The notes: generated by a model not told the origin, from the letters alone. Positions 1-10,904 are shown, numbered from the stretch's first letter. The stretch: 51,292 bases of DNA from Mesotaenium endlicherianum (GCA_009602735.1 WELA01001856.1:9272-60563), one strand, 5' to 3'. A program made the numbers and translations.

Positions 1-492
1 AGATAGATAAAGTACTTAGTAAAACAGAATACTTTATCTATTCAAGACAAGGATCTTTGAACACAAGTGGTAGCTTCTTGAAAGAGAGATGGCTTCTTGA
101 AAGTTAATATATTTTTGGATTTAGGCAAGTACAAGAGTGATTCTCGAATGTCTTTCTATGTTCTAGCTCTTGTTTATATACTTTCTACATAAGTAATTTC
201 TAGGAAGGTGTATGTTGATGTGTTGGCACCCAACACATCCCAAAACTTGCCACCTCTTTCTAGAATAATGTACACATGTCCTTTTGACCCAAAAATGGCA
301 CATCTGACTTTTGCCACATGGAGTTCTTCTAGGTCTTTCCTCTAACTTCGAAAATGCCTTGGAAGGTTCAAAGGACATGAACCAAGTTACTAGAGTACCT
401 ATTCACACTTGACTCCACACAATACTACTCCAAATATATTTGAAATCATTAAAATATATGCGAACTAATACATAATAACTCAAATCGCTACA
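1..492 (-). repeat. LTR of the element E family, cut by the window edge
   Basis: The stretch is the reverse complement of the complete 499-bp LTR at 29174-29672, sharing its TGTAG start (at 492 here), the TATATAAAC box and the AATAAAGT-like stretch near its end. About 11 bases of its 3' end lie outside the window. It sits inside ORF2 of the two-ORF module: the sequence at 493 continues as in the second copy near 44100. The 5-bp target copy to its right would be TCTTG (493-497); the left copy is not visible. Whether it is a solo LTR or the 5' LTR of an element extending leftwards cannot be told. Confidence 0.9.
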
Positions 493-657
493 TCTTGGCT
501 CCTTAGGAAGCCCTGCTCGTGCCTGCCCCGGGATCTGCTGAGTATCAGCTCCTGGTGCTTCTCCTCTGCCTTGTTCTTCTTCCTCATCCTCCTCATCTTC
601 CTCCTCTGAGAGGGTAGGAGTCGCGTCCAGTAAGTCGTCCTGCTCCCTGGTAGACAT
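493..657 (-). pseudogene. ORF2 of the two-ORF module, N-terminal part, broken by an LTR
   Basis: The ATG at 657 opens a frame with a very acidic run (Glu/Asp repeats at about residues 18-29), followed by a Gly/Ala/Gln-rich stretch. It is cut after about 54 codons by the LTR at 1-492. The same protein start occurs at about 50783 on the minus strand, and its continuation lies at 44188-43662, so the complete protein would be about 200 residues. I recognise no family. It follows ORF1 by about 70 bp in the same reading frame. Function unknown. Confidence 0.55.
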
Positions 658-729
658 GGAGAAATCTACTGACCTCCTTTTCTTAGGGCGAGGTCGAGGT
701 TGCTTGGCCTTCAGCCTGCTGATAACTAT

Positions 730-1791
730 TTAGCCTGCATTCTTCACCCATCTGACGAAGGCATGCTTTCCCTTAGAGGAGTAGTCTCTCCCCCTCCTCC
801 TGTGCTCTTTGGTCTCCGCATACATATTACGCAGGCAGCCATTCAGCCTGGGGTCCCAAGGGGCAATGAGAGGTGGTAGGATGAGGTAGCCGTCTAGTCT
901 ATAGTGGAAGTCGTATGGTTGGGCTCGGTCACACTCCTGCTTTTTGTTGGTGACGGTCATCCACCTCCAGTCTGTGGGGTGCTGGTAGTACTGGGGTCCA
1001 TGCTGAGCCTTTCTTAGATTACAAGGGAACCAGTGGAGAGAGAACATCTGCTGTCCTGCTTCTCTGGCCAAGTACTCCCAGCTCCTCCTCTCAACTTCAT
1101 TGTTAGCTGGCAGTAGCGTGAGATAGAATACCGTATCCTCAAAGCTATCTGGCTGCATGCTCACCATCCTGATGAGTCTCTGATCTCCTACTATTCCCGG
1201 TACTGGATCTGGCTTGTTCTCTGAATCAGCTACAAGGTACCGGGCCAGCTCTGCTGTATAGCCCACCATCTTGGCATAATCTTCGTAGAGGACCACAGCA
1301 GTGTGTGTCTTAATGTACCTATCTAGTGCTGCAGCTCCTTCCCTCTGTAAAAGTGTTGTTTGTTCCAGCTTGTTGATCTCCTGGGCTGCCAGTAATGCTT
1401 CCTTCAGGTTATCAAAGGTTTGGCCACCCACCACAGTATATCTGTATGTGGCCAAGCTCTTTCGGCTGTCTGCTTCAGCCTTCTTCCTTCTCTCCTCCTC
1501 AGCCTTCGCCGCTTCTTCTTGTTGTTTCTTCTGTCTCTCCTCCTCAGCCTTCGCCGCTTCTTCTTGTTGTTTCTTCTATCTCTTCTCCTCAGCTTTCCTG
1601 AGGTTTTCCGCTTCTTGCTCCTTCTTCCTCTGTGCTTCTTCTGCCGCCTCTTGTTGTCTGCGGACCCTTTCTTGTTCTCCCCTGGTGAGGGACGTCGCCG
1701 CCAGCTCCTTCTGGTATTGCTCCATCGTCCTCTTGGCTTCTTCTGCCTTATGCTTTTTGTCTTCCTTTGTGTGGTGGGAGCCATCCTGCAC
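730..1791 (-). pseudogene. ORF1 of the two-ORF module: coiled-coil protein with one in-frame TAG
   Basis: One frame runs from ATG 1791 to a stop at 730-732, about 353 codons, broken once by TAG at 1576-1578. The stop lies in a Lys/Glu/Gln/Ala-rich coiled coil (about residues 5-115) built of repeats like KKQQEEAAKAEEER. The next repeat reads CAG at the matching codon, so C-to-T change is the simple explanation. The C-terminal 240 residues (730-1455) form a folded-looking, Trp/Tyr-rich domain that I do not recognise, ending in a basic tail. A related tail is encoded at about 50870-50957. No reverse transcriptase, transposase or nuclease motif is visible. It may be a multicopy host family or part of an undescribed mobile element. 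Confidence 0.5.
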
Positions 1792-2109
1792 ATGTAACTA
1801 GGGCAATTTAGTAGTATCTCGATCTTTGGCACAAGAGTTGCAGGAAAGGAAGCAATTTTGTATTATTATGGTAGATTTGTTCCCGTTTACCTTACAGGAT
1901 GATTGCTAGGAGTTTACGTAGTTGCGGTGCGCTAGAAATAAACGTATGAATGTGTTTAAGGTGCGTTAAGTAATGTATTGCTGTGCGAGTCCCTTTTTCA
2001 TTCCGCCAAAGTTGTTTTATGTGGGCCAGGCTGTCCCATCTGTCACTATGCTAACACTAAGAATTCACATAACCGTCCCTTTCTCGCTTTCGCACACTAA
2101 CTGTTATAT
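1792..2109. other. Non-coding spacer between the two-ORF module and element A
   Basis: No ORF or RNA gene is supported. If element A kept a 3' LTR it should start near 2110, just past a purine-rich tract, but this stretch does not visibly match the element A 5' LTR at 6731-7344. It is either a replaced or very diverged LTR, or flanking DNA. Confidence 0.4.
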
Positions 2110-2114
2110 ATTTT

Positions 2115-2132
2115 CCCCTCCCACTTAAGTGC
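2115..2132 (-). other. Candidate polypurine tract of element A
   Basis: The minus strand reads AAGTGGGAGGGGAAAA just after the chromodomain frame, the expected place for the plus-strand primer. No clear TG-starting LTR follows it. Confidence 0.5.
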
Positions 2133-2147
2133 AGACATGACCTCCTG

Positions 2148-2588
2148 TCACCATCCCGTGTCAACTGAAATGAAAATTAGGGAGGGGCTCCAGCCGTCCA
2201 AAGGTGGAACCGTTGCAACGCCCCTTTGGCATTGGTCAAAATGGTCCTTAAATTCCCAAGTATCCCTAGAGGCGTCGTAACATTTCCATCGGATCAAATA
2301 CTTCATGACATATTTAGATGATCGACGGACAAAGCGAACTTCTAAATTTTCCCGAACCTCATATTCCTTAGGGTCACCATCCATGACAGCGAAGACCGGT
2401 CCCGATTGGACAGGTAACCAACCCGTGAACAGTGTGTCACCTTTGATGTACGGTTCCAGGAACAAGACATTAAAGACTGGGTGACCCTTGTATTCCGCTG
2501 ACATGTTCAGTTTGTAAGCATTCTGACCGACACAACGCACCACCGAGTATGGACCGACCCAGACCAGACCAAGCTTTTTCTTGACCAC
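2148..2588 (-). pseudogene. Element A integrase C-terminus with chromodomain
   Basis: A GPF-like beta-barrel segment (VWVGPYSVVRCVG, FNVLFLEPY) is followed by a chromodomain at about 2235-2355 with the core YLIRWKCYDASRDTWE. In chromoviruses this domain steers integration to modified histones. The Gly of the usual KWKGY is Cys here. A frameshift separates it from the integrase core. Confidence 0.75.
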
Positions 2589-3640
2589 ATTAGGTAGGTA
2601 CAGGTGTTGAGAATGCAGTTGACCAAATCGCCCTTAGAAAATGTCAGCTCTCGACGGTGCTGATTAGCGTAGTTTTGTTGATTTTGTTGGACTTTGTGCA
2701 AGGTTGATTGGACTTCTGATAAAGTGTTGGCAAACTCCTGAGTTAACTGGAGAGACACGGAATTGTCAATCTCCTCTGGGTGAGTTAAAGACTCCCCTAG
2801 CACATCTGAAGAAGACTTAGGGACTCTACCTAAACTAAGTTCAAAAGGGGTCTTTCCCGTTGACGCGTGCACCGCACTATTGACTGCAAACTGAATTTGA
2901 GGCAACAGGTCATCCCAATCGTCTTGTTTTTGGTTAATATATGCTCTCAGCACCTCTTGCGGAACTCTGTTAGTTCTCTCAGTCTGCCCATCAGTCTGAG
3001 GGTGGTTTTCTGTGCTGAGCAGCTGTTTGACTCCCATCAACCCCATTAAAGCTCTCCAGAATTTAGAGGTAAATTTTGCGTCTCTGTTTGAGATGATATT
3101 AGAGGGTAGCCCATGTTGGCATACTACATGGTTGTAGAACTGTCTCGCAGTTTCGAGTGCAGTTACTTTGACGTTTGTGGGGATGAAAATGACCATTTTA
3201 GTCAGTTTATCCATGAATATCAGTATCGAATCATGCCCATTGGCAGTTCTTGGTAGAGTTACCACCCAGTCCATGAATATCGTTTCCCAGCGTCCTGCTG
3301 GGATGGGCAGTGGTTGTAAGAGACCCCCGGGTGGTGTGTGCCTAGACTTTTTCCTCTGGCACTGATCACAGGACTTAACATAGTTTAAGACCTCCCGAGG
3401 CAACCCATGCCGATGATAATGTTTTGCCAGTTTGCCAACAGTTTTGGCCTGCCCGAATGCCCACCCAGTGAATTGTCATGTGCGTGACTCCGTAAGAGTG
3501 TTAGTAGGAATGACCAACTTCAGCCGGCCTGAAGCGGTTTCAGTCACCGAGACCCCTCCCTTAAGCCTATACCCGAGTGCAGTAGCAGGACACATACCAT
3601 CCGTGGGGCTGGGCTCAAATGTTGGGTCAGAAAGGTAGGC
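2507..3640 (-). pseudogene. Element A integrase
   Basis: The HHCC zinc-binding region survives as HYHRHG plus CDQCQ (3350-3425), though with stops upstream (3432-3640). The catalytic core keeps all three acids: MDWVVTLP, SNRDAKFTS and HPQTDGQTER. Integrase would join element DNA to the genome. The frame breaks near 2585-2640, before the C-terminal domain. Confidence 0.85.
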
Positions 3641-3829
3641 TTCCTAAGTTATTCAAGGAAGGACTTTTTGACCTTTAGTGAAGTGAGTGCAAAAAGGACT
3701 TCATCTACAGCATGCTGGCTAAAGTTCCTTTCTCGCAAGTCAGGTCTTCTGGAGAGTGCATCAGCAGGGATTTGTAGTCAATCTGAACTTGGAATTGCTC
3801 CAGCATCTGGCTCTAGCGGTTCTTCCTCC

Positions 3830-4646
3830 TCAACAGCTTGACTTCTTCTTAAAGTGAGTCACAGCTAAATGATCTGTAATCACCTTCAAAGCTTTACCAT
3901 GTAAGTATGCTCTCCACTGTTTGAGCAAGCAATTCATTATAGCAAGCAATTCATTATCATGCACATAATAGATAATTTCAGCTGGGTTGAATTTCATAGA
4001 CTCATACAGCACAGGGGGCCACTCCTGCCGTACCTTACCCTCCTTTGTGGTTTGGTCAGCAGGCTGCAACAAAATAGCACCCATGGCAAAGTCAGAAGCA
4101 TCAGTAACCACCTGCACAGGTTTGCTGGGGTCATACACGGCTAGGACTGGGGCAGAACAAAGAGCATCTTTAAGGGTCTGGAAGGCAACCTGTTGCTCTT
4201 CCCCCCACACATACCCTACATCTTTCTTAGTGAGGTCAGTTGGTTCACTCTTTGCTCTCCACATAAGACAAGCCATAAGTACGTTGCCAGGGTGGCTGAC
4301 TCCCAGGTAATCGATCAATCCTATGATCTACTTCCCTCTTAGGGGTAAGTCCTGGAGGCATATTAAAAACATCAGCATACTGCGCAACAATTTTTGCAGC
4401 ATTAGGGTGCTCCGGAGGGCTTACCTTTTTCTCGACCACTTCTTCACGTTGAGGAGGTACCTCTCTTAGCAGCAGACAAAACATTTTATCTTTCTTCTCG
4501 TTCCAGCTTTTGACGAATTCCATTGCATTCAGCAATTTGCATCCTTCTAGAAGCCTCTTCTTTTCCTTCATTTGCCATCCATACAAGACAAGAGGAAGAG
4601 CACTGGTGGGTGCCAAGTTAGTCTGCCCATCGCTGGCTCCTCTCAC
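3830..4646 (-). pseudogene. Element A pol remnant: linker joined to RNase H, RT palm deleted
   Basis: The part at 4245-4646 matches the protease-RT linker, ending with the PP-R-Y-LSYVE segment that normally precedes RT. The frame then passes directly into the post-RT connection (WGEEQQVAFQTLKDAL) and RNase H (VVTDASDFAMGAILLQ, then ITDH) at 3830-4318. Everything between, including the YxDD palm (roughly 200 residues in relatives), is absent. This is an internal deletion at about 4250-4275, so the element cannot make a reverse transcriptase. Confidence 0.75.
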
Positions 4647-4667
4647 TTTAACTGTACCCCTGCTCCA

Positions 4668-5333
4668 TCACACTTCAGCTTGATGTCTATTAAGCCAGGA
4701 CCTGCCTAGCACGAGATCATAAAAGCCAGTGTTGAGTAACTCAAACGTAAGCGTTTCAGTTAGAACTGCAATGCCAGAACCTAACTGGACCTCAATGCGC
4801 TTGGTTATAATTCCTCCCGGGATACTTGAGGCATCTCCAAGGAATATTTTTCTATTCTCTTTGGTGACAGTAGGCAGCCTTAGCCGCTTAAGTAAGTCCT
4901 TATGGATAAAAGTATGTGACGCCCCTCCGTCAACAAATGCCCTCACCTTCTTACCTGCAATCATGCTATGCAGTAGGATAGGGGGGACTGTCTTTTCCTG
5001 ACTTTCGCATTGTTTTCCTGACTTAGCAAAGAAATGTTGGACATCAGGTGGAACAAGATCAGCCAGAGTGTGCACTCTCAGGTCGTCTATATTGCTGATG
5101 GTCTCCTTTATCTGGTTGTCAGGCGTGCATAGTGAATCCAGTTCAGCAGGACCCATAATACCTGCTGCGAGGGCAGCTAGTGACGAATCACTATCTCTAG
5201 CATCCTCACAGTCAGTAGACTGGATTACTGACTGCTGTTGTCTTTTAAGGGATGGTCCTTTCTCTCGACCTTTGGAAGGTGCTTGACTGGACACTGCTCT
5301 CTGAAGTGGCCCATTTGCTGGCAATGGAAGCAA
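4668..5333 (-). pseudogene. Element A aspartic protease region
   Basis: The retropepsin active site reads FVDGGASHTFI at about 4909-4941; the usual D-S/T-G is D-G-G here. The distal motif LVLGRSWL lies near 4690-4715. The protease would cut Gag-Pol in the particle. The Ser/Thr-to-Gly change beside the catalytic Asp is unusual and may weaken it. Confidence 0.75.
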
Positions 5334-5650
5334 ACAGACTTTGCTGAGCGTGGCCTCGGCTTAGTCCTACCACCACCTCTTCCATAGCCACCTCGAGAGT
5401 AACCACCTCTCCCTCTAGACTGTATAGCATAATACTCATACTCGTACTCATTACCCTGATCATCCTCAGCCTGGTGTCCTTCAATTGCATTGTAGGAACC
5501 GTGAGGCTTTTTGACAATCTTAGACATCAAAGCATTACCCTGGCGCTTGAGATTGAAGTGCTGCTGATCCCGGGCATCAGCATCCTGGATCAAGCCAGCC
5601 AGTTTCTCATATTTCTTTTCAGCAAAATGACCTGAGACCTCGGATTTCAA
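5225..5650 (-). pseudogene. Element A gag C-terminus with CCHC zinc knuckle
   Basis: A Gly/Arg/Tyr-rich segment (RGRGGYSRGGYGRGG-like) precedes a CCHC knuckle reading CFHCQQMGHFREQC at about 5295-5336. This is the nucleic-acid-binding end of Ty3 gag. The protease frame overlaps its end (from 5333), suggesting a frameshift or damage at the gag-protease border. Confidence 0.75.
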
Positions 5651-5667
5651 GCCATACCTGAAGTATG

Positions 5668-6657
5668 CTATCCTATCCGCTCTGGCAAGTCGGGCTTTTT
5701 CATCATGTTTTTTTGGAACTTCTGAGCAGACTCAGCAACTGAAGTGGTCTGCTTCAGTGTCAAGGAGATCATCGCATAGATAGCTTTTTCCTGCTGATTG
5801 ATGACATCAAATTTCTCATGCAGTTTCTCGACAAAATCTACCCAAGTAGGGTCACTGAGTTGCTGAGCCTTACGCTCTACTTTCCAATAGAGCCACCAGT
5901 CTGCTGCACTGCCTTTCACTAGAGCACCAGTGTGCCTGACCTTCTCGTAATCCTGCAGCTCTGGGTAGTTCACCAGCCACTGCTCAACATCAGCGAGAAA
6001 CTTGATCAGGTAATACTTTCTGTTTCCTTCAGGATCATAGTCCTAGGGAGGTTTAGGCTTACTAGGTCCTCTGCCACCACCACCAGTGGTTGAAGAACCC
6101 AGTTGGTCTCTGTCCTGCAGCAGGGACATTATGATTCTTTTGTCCTCCTCTTGAGACTGATACATGCTCGCCAATTGCGATTGCATTTGCACATACAATG
6201 CTCCCAAATCTACACTCTGAGGTGGGAGTCTAGCAACTGCAGCAGCAGCAGTGGCATCCACTCGCTGAGGAGTGTCCCCAGTAGTCCCTCTCGCTTCTGC
6301 AGCAGCAATTTCTGCCGCATTCAGCCGGTCACGAATTTGACCTAGGGGTACATTGAGTTGTACAGCAGGAGGTGGGTTCAGAACATTGGCCCTTGTTGCC
6401 ATAAGATCCTCTACAGTGCGCTCGTTCGCTGGCTGTCCTTCCCTCCTTTCTGTATCATCAGTAGCTTTTGCTAATCGGTCAGCTTCTAATTTGACTCTCT
6501 CCTCTTCGGCCTGTTGTGCTGCAACCGCAGCAACAGGTGCTGCCTCTTCTGCAGCTTCTCTAGGTGCAATATCTGCCACTGCTTCAGAGTAGGTACGGGT
6601 TCCCGCTACATGGCTTTCAGCCTGGTTTTTGACATTCTCGTTATCCTGGTTCTCCAT
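5668..6657 (-). pseudogene. Element A gag (N-terminal and capsid-like part)
   Basis: The frame opens at ATG 6657 with an Ala/Glu-rich, partly coiled-coil region (to about 6043), meets a stop, then continues in another frame at 5668-5973. That part has the typical retrotransposon gag core, with a GSAADWW motif (about 5905-5925) followed by a Trp and Phe/Leu-rich segment. Gag forms the cytoplasmic particle in which reverse transcription takes place. Stops and a frame change at about 5974-6042 break it. Confidence 0.75.
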
Positions 6658-6714
6658 GCCTCGGGAGTTGCTAGTTTAAGACCTTGTCCTTACCGTACAA
6701 GGAAGACTACGATA

Positions 6715-6729
6715 AGTGCTTCGATACCA
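6715..6729 (-). other. Primer-binding site of element A
   Basis: On the minus strand this reads TGGTATCGAAGCACT, close to the TGGTATCAGAGC complement of the initiator tRNA-Met 3' end used by many plant LTR retrotransposons. It begins one base after the LTR end, as expected. Confidence 0.75.
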
Positions 6730-6730
6730 C

Positions 6731-7344
6731 TGAACTGAATCGACTTACCCAAATAAACGATTAATTATTAATGAAGACGTTTATATCAACAAGTAATCTT
6801 CATGGAATTTTTTGTTAACTAATTAAACAGCAAAAGACAACACACTAGCAGTGGACAATACTCGTAAGTCAAATGCAAGTAAACTAGCATCAATGATGCA
6901 ATCAGTAAACTCATACATAGGCAAGGCCAGAAGACAGTGCATATCAATGGCTTCTCGTCTTGGATTCAAATCTCTCTCAGTAAGCTGTACAAGAGAGTTG
7001 ACCTCGTTTCCGAATGCCGAACTCAAGAGCAATAGCTAGCATATATACATGGAATGAGTTTACTGTTCAACGGCAAGTGCATTGGCACCGCCTATCGGGG
7101 AGTTAACCACGCTGGCAGGACCTCAGTTAACCAAATCCACCGCCATCTCCCATCATCCCGAATCGCCATCTATCCTAGGGATGTCATCTGGCCATTCATC
7201 TAGCATACCACACTTCGATGCATATCTAGGCAATTCGCTGCTACCGAGTACAGAAGTCAGCTGGCTCTCAAAGAATGTGTCAGCAAGCTGACTTCATGTT
7301 GACTTCAGCTTGCTGCTTCGGGCTGATTCATTAAACTGATATTT
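6731..7344 (-). repeat. 5' LTR of element A, truncated
   Basis: This segment aligns in the same orientation with 42846-43544 for about 600 bases, sharing for example the stretches around 6838-6910 and 42932-43010. The element-sense end CA lies at 6731-6732, one base before the primer-binding site. Similarity stops at about 7344, where the 5S-like leader of element B begins, so the outer (5') part of the LTR is lost. Confidence 0.75.
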
Positions 7345-7987
7345 TGACAGATTGGCCAAGTGGTCACCCATGCCCATCTTGTCCTGCGCTTCGGTCGCTT
7401 ATCATACTTTCTGGTTTAGGTTTCGAGCGGTCACCCATCCCAGTATTGCCGGTCGGTCGCTTATCATTTTTCTCTGTGTTCCAGCACTACCGCGGCTGCC
7501 CTATTTAGATCAATACTGGTGCCGATGCTGCTGCTGTATTACTCGCTAGCACCGAAAACATCCTCAACGGTCCCGTAGGCCAACTAGGCGCTGGCGGCGT
7601 TTTGCCAACTGAACCCCTTTCTCCACGAGAGAATTTTTGCTGAAATTAACAACGCCGCTTGATTCTTTTTCAGGGCGTGGAGCCCAGGTTTTGTGGAAGC
7701 TTGTTGGGTCCACCTTAGACTTTTGTGGTGAAGAGCGCCTGTTCCTTCAGCCCGTCGCACACAAAAGCCCCTTTGCACACAAAAGGGGTTCAGGAAGGAC
7801 TTCCTTTCTGTTTCCCACCCATCCCACCCAACATGTGTTTTTGGATTCTATGCGTGTTTTTCGATGTGGACAAGGGATTTTTGCCAAAGAGTCTTTCCCA
7901 TGACATTGTCGCACTTGTCATTCTCCGGAAATAGACTCGCGCACAATTTTGTGTTTCAACCACATTGTCGTCCATACGTGTTGACGT
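7345..7987 (+). mobile_element. Element B, 5' fragment (leader and start of gag)
   Basis: This piece is similar to the leader and gag start of element C read on the opposite strand: two antisense 5S-like blocks, then an Ala-codon-rich segment (about 7480-7590) matching C's gag start at about 14383-14250. It joins to 15579 once element C and its target duplication are removed. Its 5' LTR and primer-binding site are missing at the junction with element A (about 7344). The coding frame is badly decayed. Confidence 0.65.
7352..7470 (-). repeat. Two 5S-rRNA-like blocks in the element B leader
   Basis: On the minus strand two units about 75-80 bp apart read GATAAGCGACCG, a short spacer, then (G/A)GGCATGGGTGACC or ACTGGGATGGGTGACC. 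The ACTxGGATGGGTGACC motif with an upstream AAGCG matches the 3' half of plant 5S rRNA, including the box C promoter region. Only this half is present, so it is not a 5S gene. Confidence 0.6.
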
Positions 7988-8907
7988 TGTAACGTTTCTG
8001 CTTTTCAAGAGGATCTTTCCTCTGTATTCAAGGAGTATTTAATTAAAGTGGAAAGAAAATCTGCATACTTGTGCGAATTGACAAATACTTGAGAAAAAAG
8101 CGGAAATGAAAACTAACGTAGTGTGTGCTTGTGAGAGTTGCACTCACAATGACTCTTGCGAGTATTTATATTTGCAAATCGTGAGGCACTGGAGTGCTTC
8201 GAGTCACCACCTAGGGCACTTGTTCAAGTTCAATGAAAAAGGTCGTAGGGGTACGACCCATTCAGCCGAATGCTCGAAACGCGCCGTTTGGGGGTTTGGA
8301 GACTCTCCAACGATTTTCGAAAAACCGTTTCACGCCAAACGGGCGTTTTCGCGTTCGCGCGACTTTTGAAAAGTCGCGACCGTTCGCGGAGTCGCGTACA
8401 AATGCTTTCGTCATGAACCGGGAGTTATAAGTAAGTACTTCGCCAATCGGTTAGCTGTGAACGTTTCAAACGACGAGTTGCGGGTTCGAATCCGCTCGGA
8501 TGCAAAGTCGCTTTGCATATTATGTGTCGTTTGACTTCTACGACTGTTTCTTCGTATTAACGACTGGTCGAAAATGCGAAATCTATGACTGTGCATCATC
8601 CGAAATAATGACAATCATATCAACTTAATCAATCCGAGATTTATTAAGTTATCATCTCATAGTTAGCCAAAGTAACTTTATGAATAATTACGTTGTACTT
8701 TTGCAAAGTAGTCAAGTTACGTTACGACGCTTTTTGCAATAGTATCTCGGTCGTTTCGCCAATTACCAGGAATTAATCGGCACACGCGTGTGGCGAATAA
8801 TTGAATATGATGCAATCATTTATCGAATGATATGATAAATAGTATAACGTACTTTAGGTAATTGGAAAAACGTCCCAAATACGCCTAAAATAGCTGGGAT
8901 CGTTACA
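7988..8907 (-). repeat. 3' LTR of element C
   Basis: This is the near-identical partner of 14664-15578. In plus view it starts TGTAACG and ends GTTACA, so the termini are short inverted repeats. It carries an antisense tRNA-like block at about 8430-8505. The polypurine tract directly follows on the plus map. Confidence 0.92.
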
Positions 8908-8926
8908 CTCCTCCCCCCTAAAAGAA
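8908..8926 (-). other. Polypurine tract of element C
   Basis: The minus strand reads AGGGGGGAGGAG immediately before the 3' LTR start TGTAACG, the expected position for plus-strand priming. Confidence 0.8.
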
Positions 8927-9046
8927 CTTAACGTCCTCGTTAAGCGTACGTCTTCCAAGTCTGAATGTGTCCATATTAGCCTTGAGTAGCGGAAAACATT
9001 GGTGAACGATTGGACTATGCATCATCACAGTGACAGAAAAGAGCGA

Positions 9047-9706
9047 TTATTTGGCCGCGTCTCTTTTGCCTTTGTGCCATGGTTTACGAAGAGCGCTTGA
9101 TAGCACACCTACCTCGGCACATAGGTCTTGAGCTTGAGCCCATCCTAACCAATATCTTTGAACTAAGTCCTTACAATTAAGGAGGATCTCATCCTGAGCT
9201 TCATACGAATTCCAACTAGAATCGTAATCTAGCCATAAATCCAAAAGCTCCACTCTGGGAGGCCAGGTATAGCGATGTCCTAAGAATTCCTCTACATCCC
9301 AGGCCTTATTATCATTGTCGACTTCCAATGCTGGTGCTTGCGGCTGATAGCGACCATCAGACCTAAACAATTTTAGTAAACTGACATGGAACACAGAATG
9401 CATTCGCCCCATGGATTTAGGCAAATCCAGTCGGTATGCAACAGGTCCAACCTTTGCAATAACGGAAAAAGGGCCTACCCAACAAGCCAGAAGCTTGCAC
9501 TTTCCCGGGTGCTTGAGTTGTAGGTTTTTAGTTTGCAAAAGTACTTTATTGCCAACTTGAAAACTTAACTCAGTCCTGTGCGTGTCAGCAAACGTTTTTT
9601 GTCGGTCTCGAGTAGCGGCCAAGGCCCACTTCGCGATTTTGTGCACCTGTTGAAGAGAATGGCAAAATAGGAGTGCACTTGGTACTCTCATGGTTGACAT
9701 CCCCAC
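9047..9706 (-). pseudogene. Element C integrase C-terminus with diverged chromodomain
   Basis: The segment LSFQVGNKVLLQTKNL followed by WVGPFSVIAKVGPVAYRLDLP is the standard Ty3 integrase C-terminal fold. It continues to FHVSLLKLF and then WDVEEFLGHR...VELLDLWLDYDSSWNSYEAQDEI. The last part aligns with a chromodomain but lacks the aromatic KWKGY core. Element B has the matching segment at 19108-19341, so this divergence belongs to the lineage and not just to this copy. About 60 residues follow. Confidence 0.7.
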
Positions 9707-9835
9707 CTGACCTTGAACGACTTGTGTCAGGGGAGTGTGCGAATGTTGCCCATAGTTAAGGAAAAATGGAGTTCTCTTGACACTTTCCTGATAAGCATTA
9801 TTAACTGCGAACTCTGCAACTGAAAGGAGGGCGTC

Positions 9836-10280
9836 CTAGTTGTCTTGGCGAGGATTCACATCATGCCTAAGGAATTGTTGCAGAACGCGGTTCAAGCGCT
9901 CTGTCTGACCATCGGTCTGAGGATGGAAGCTAGTTGACATCTTAAGGTTCGTGCCAAAATGCGAGCGAACTTCCTGCCAGAAGTGGCTCGTAAATCTACT
10001 ATCACGATCACTTATGATTTCTTTCAGCATACCATGTAACTTGACCACGTGATCCACGAAGAGACGTGCGGTCTCGACTGCATCAAGTGATGGTTTAGTG
10101 GCCACAAAGGTGCACCATCTTAGTGAAACGATCCACGATCCTTAACACCCCATTGTGTCCTGTATCGGTGGTAGGCAATCCCACGACAAAGTCGAGACTT
10201 ATGCTTTCCCAAGGAGCACATGCAAGTTCCAATAGTTGCAACTTCCCAACTGGCAACGTATTGCTCGGCTTATTCCTCTG
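9836..10280 (-). pseudogene. Element C integrase catalytic core, frameshifted
   Basis: The frame 9836-10105 keeps SDRDSRFTSHFW and HPQTDGQTERLNRV, the second Asp and the Glu of the DDE triad. The region around the first Asp (10106-10280) is readable only with frame changes. Core and C-terminus are further separated by a stop near 9835. Confidence 0.75.
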
Positions 10281-10859
10281 TTATGTTGCGCAGTTGACGA
10301 TGTACTCAGCAACATCAACCTTGAGAGACGGCCAAATGTACCCTCGGCGCAAAGCGTGTGTGGTTTTGGTAATTCCATGATGACCAAAGTAAGGAGAGTC
10401 ATGGGCTTCTCGTAGTAGCTCATGTCTTACTCGGCTTTCTGGGACAGCAATGCGCCCATTGTGCCACCAAAAACCGTCCTCAAACATATAGTCTGAGTGT
10501 TCATTCCTTTTATCCATATTGTCCATCGTCTCGGCTACACCGCTCAAGTCAGTACCCTGGAGATCTAGGAAAAACGGATCTTTGAGATAGCCTTCATGAA
10601 ATAGTTGATGCAAGTCAAGTACTTCAAAGGTTTGCATGCTACCCAAATCGGGTTGGCCCGCGTCACCAGGCCGTGCAACGCCAGCCGTCTGGGGGGGTAC
10701 AGCAGAATCAAGGGTGGCCGCCCTTGAAACCTGACCGGTTTGTCCTTGCAAACTAGCAACAGTCTCCAACATCAAGTGGTGAAGGGGAATGTAACTTAGA
10801 GGGTCCGCAACATTATTGCGACCAGGGCGATACGCCCGATTAAAGTGGAATCGTTGCAA
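10281..10859 (-). pseudogene. Element C RNase H end and integrase zinc-binding domain
   Basis: The start FNRAYRPGRNNVADPLS is the typical end of Ty3 RNase H. A variable spacer follows, then the integrase N-terminal motif (REAHDSPYFGHHGITKT ... YIVNCAT) with the His pair and first Cys of HHCC. The equivalent part of element B is at 17640-18230. Confidence 0.8.
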
Positions 10860-10904
10860 AAACTCAGGCCATCTCGTCTGGCGCCTCGATAGCGTTGGCT
10901 GTAT

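Larger units (their letters stand above)
2110..7344 (-). mobile_element. Element A: decayed Ty3/gypsy chromovirus with internal RT deletion
   Basis: Minus-strand order is LTR (6731-7344), primer-binding site (6715-6729), gag, zinc knuckle, protease, short pol linker, RNase H, integrase, chromodomain, then a polypurine tract (about 2115-2132). Order and chromodomain place it among Ty3 chromoviruses. The RT fingers and palm are missing, and frameshifts and stops break every domain, so it is dead. The 5' LTR is truncated at about 7344, where element B begins. No matching 3' LTR is seen at the low-coordinate end. Confidence 0.85.

Noticed and set aside
1404..1832. Arg/Lys-rich frame overlapping ORF1
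   Set aside because: It is the coiled-coil repeat read in another frame; the ORF1 frame continues into a structured domain and repeats elsewhere.
8430..8510. Functional tRNA gene
   Set aside because: D-arm and T-arm sequences are present, but the anticodon arm is a tight CGTTT/AAACG hairpin without a 7-base loop and no acceptor stem pairs.
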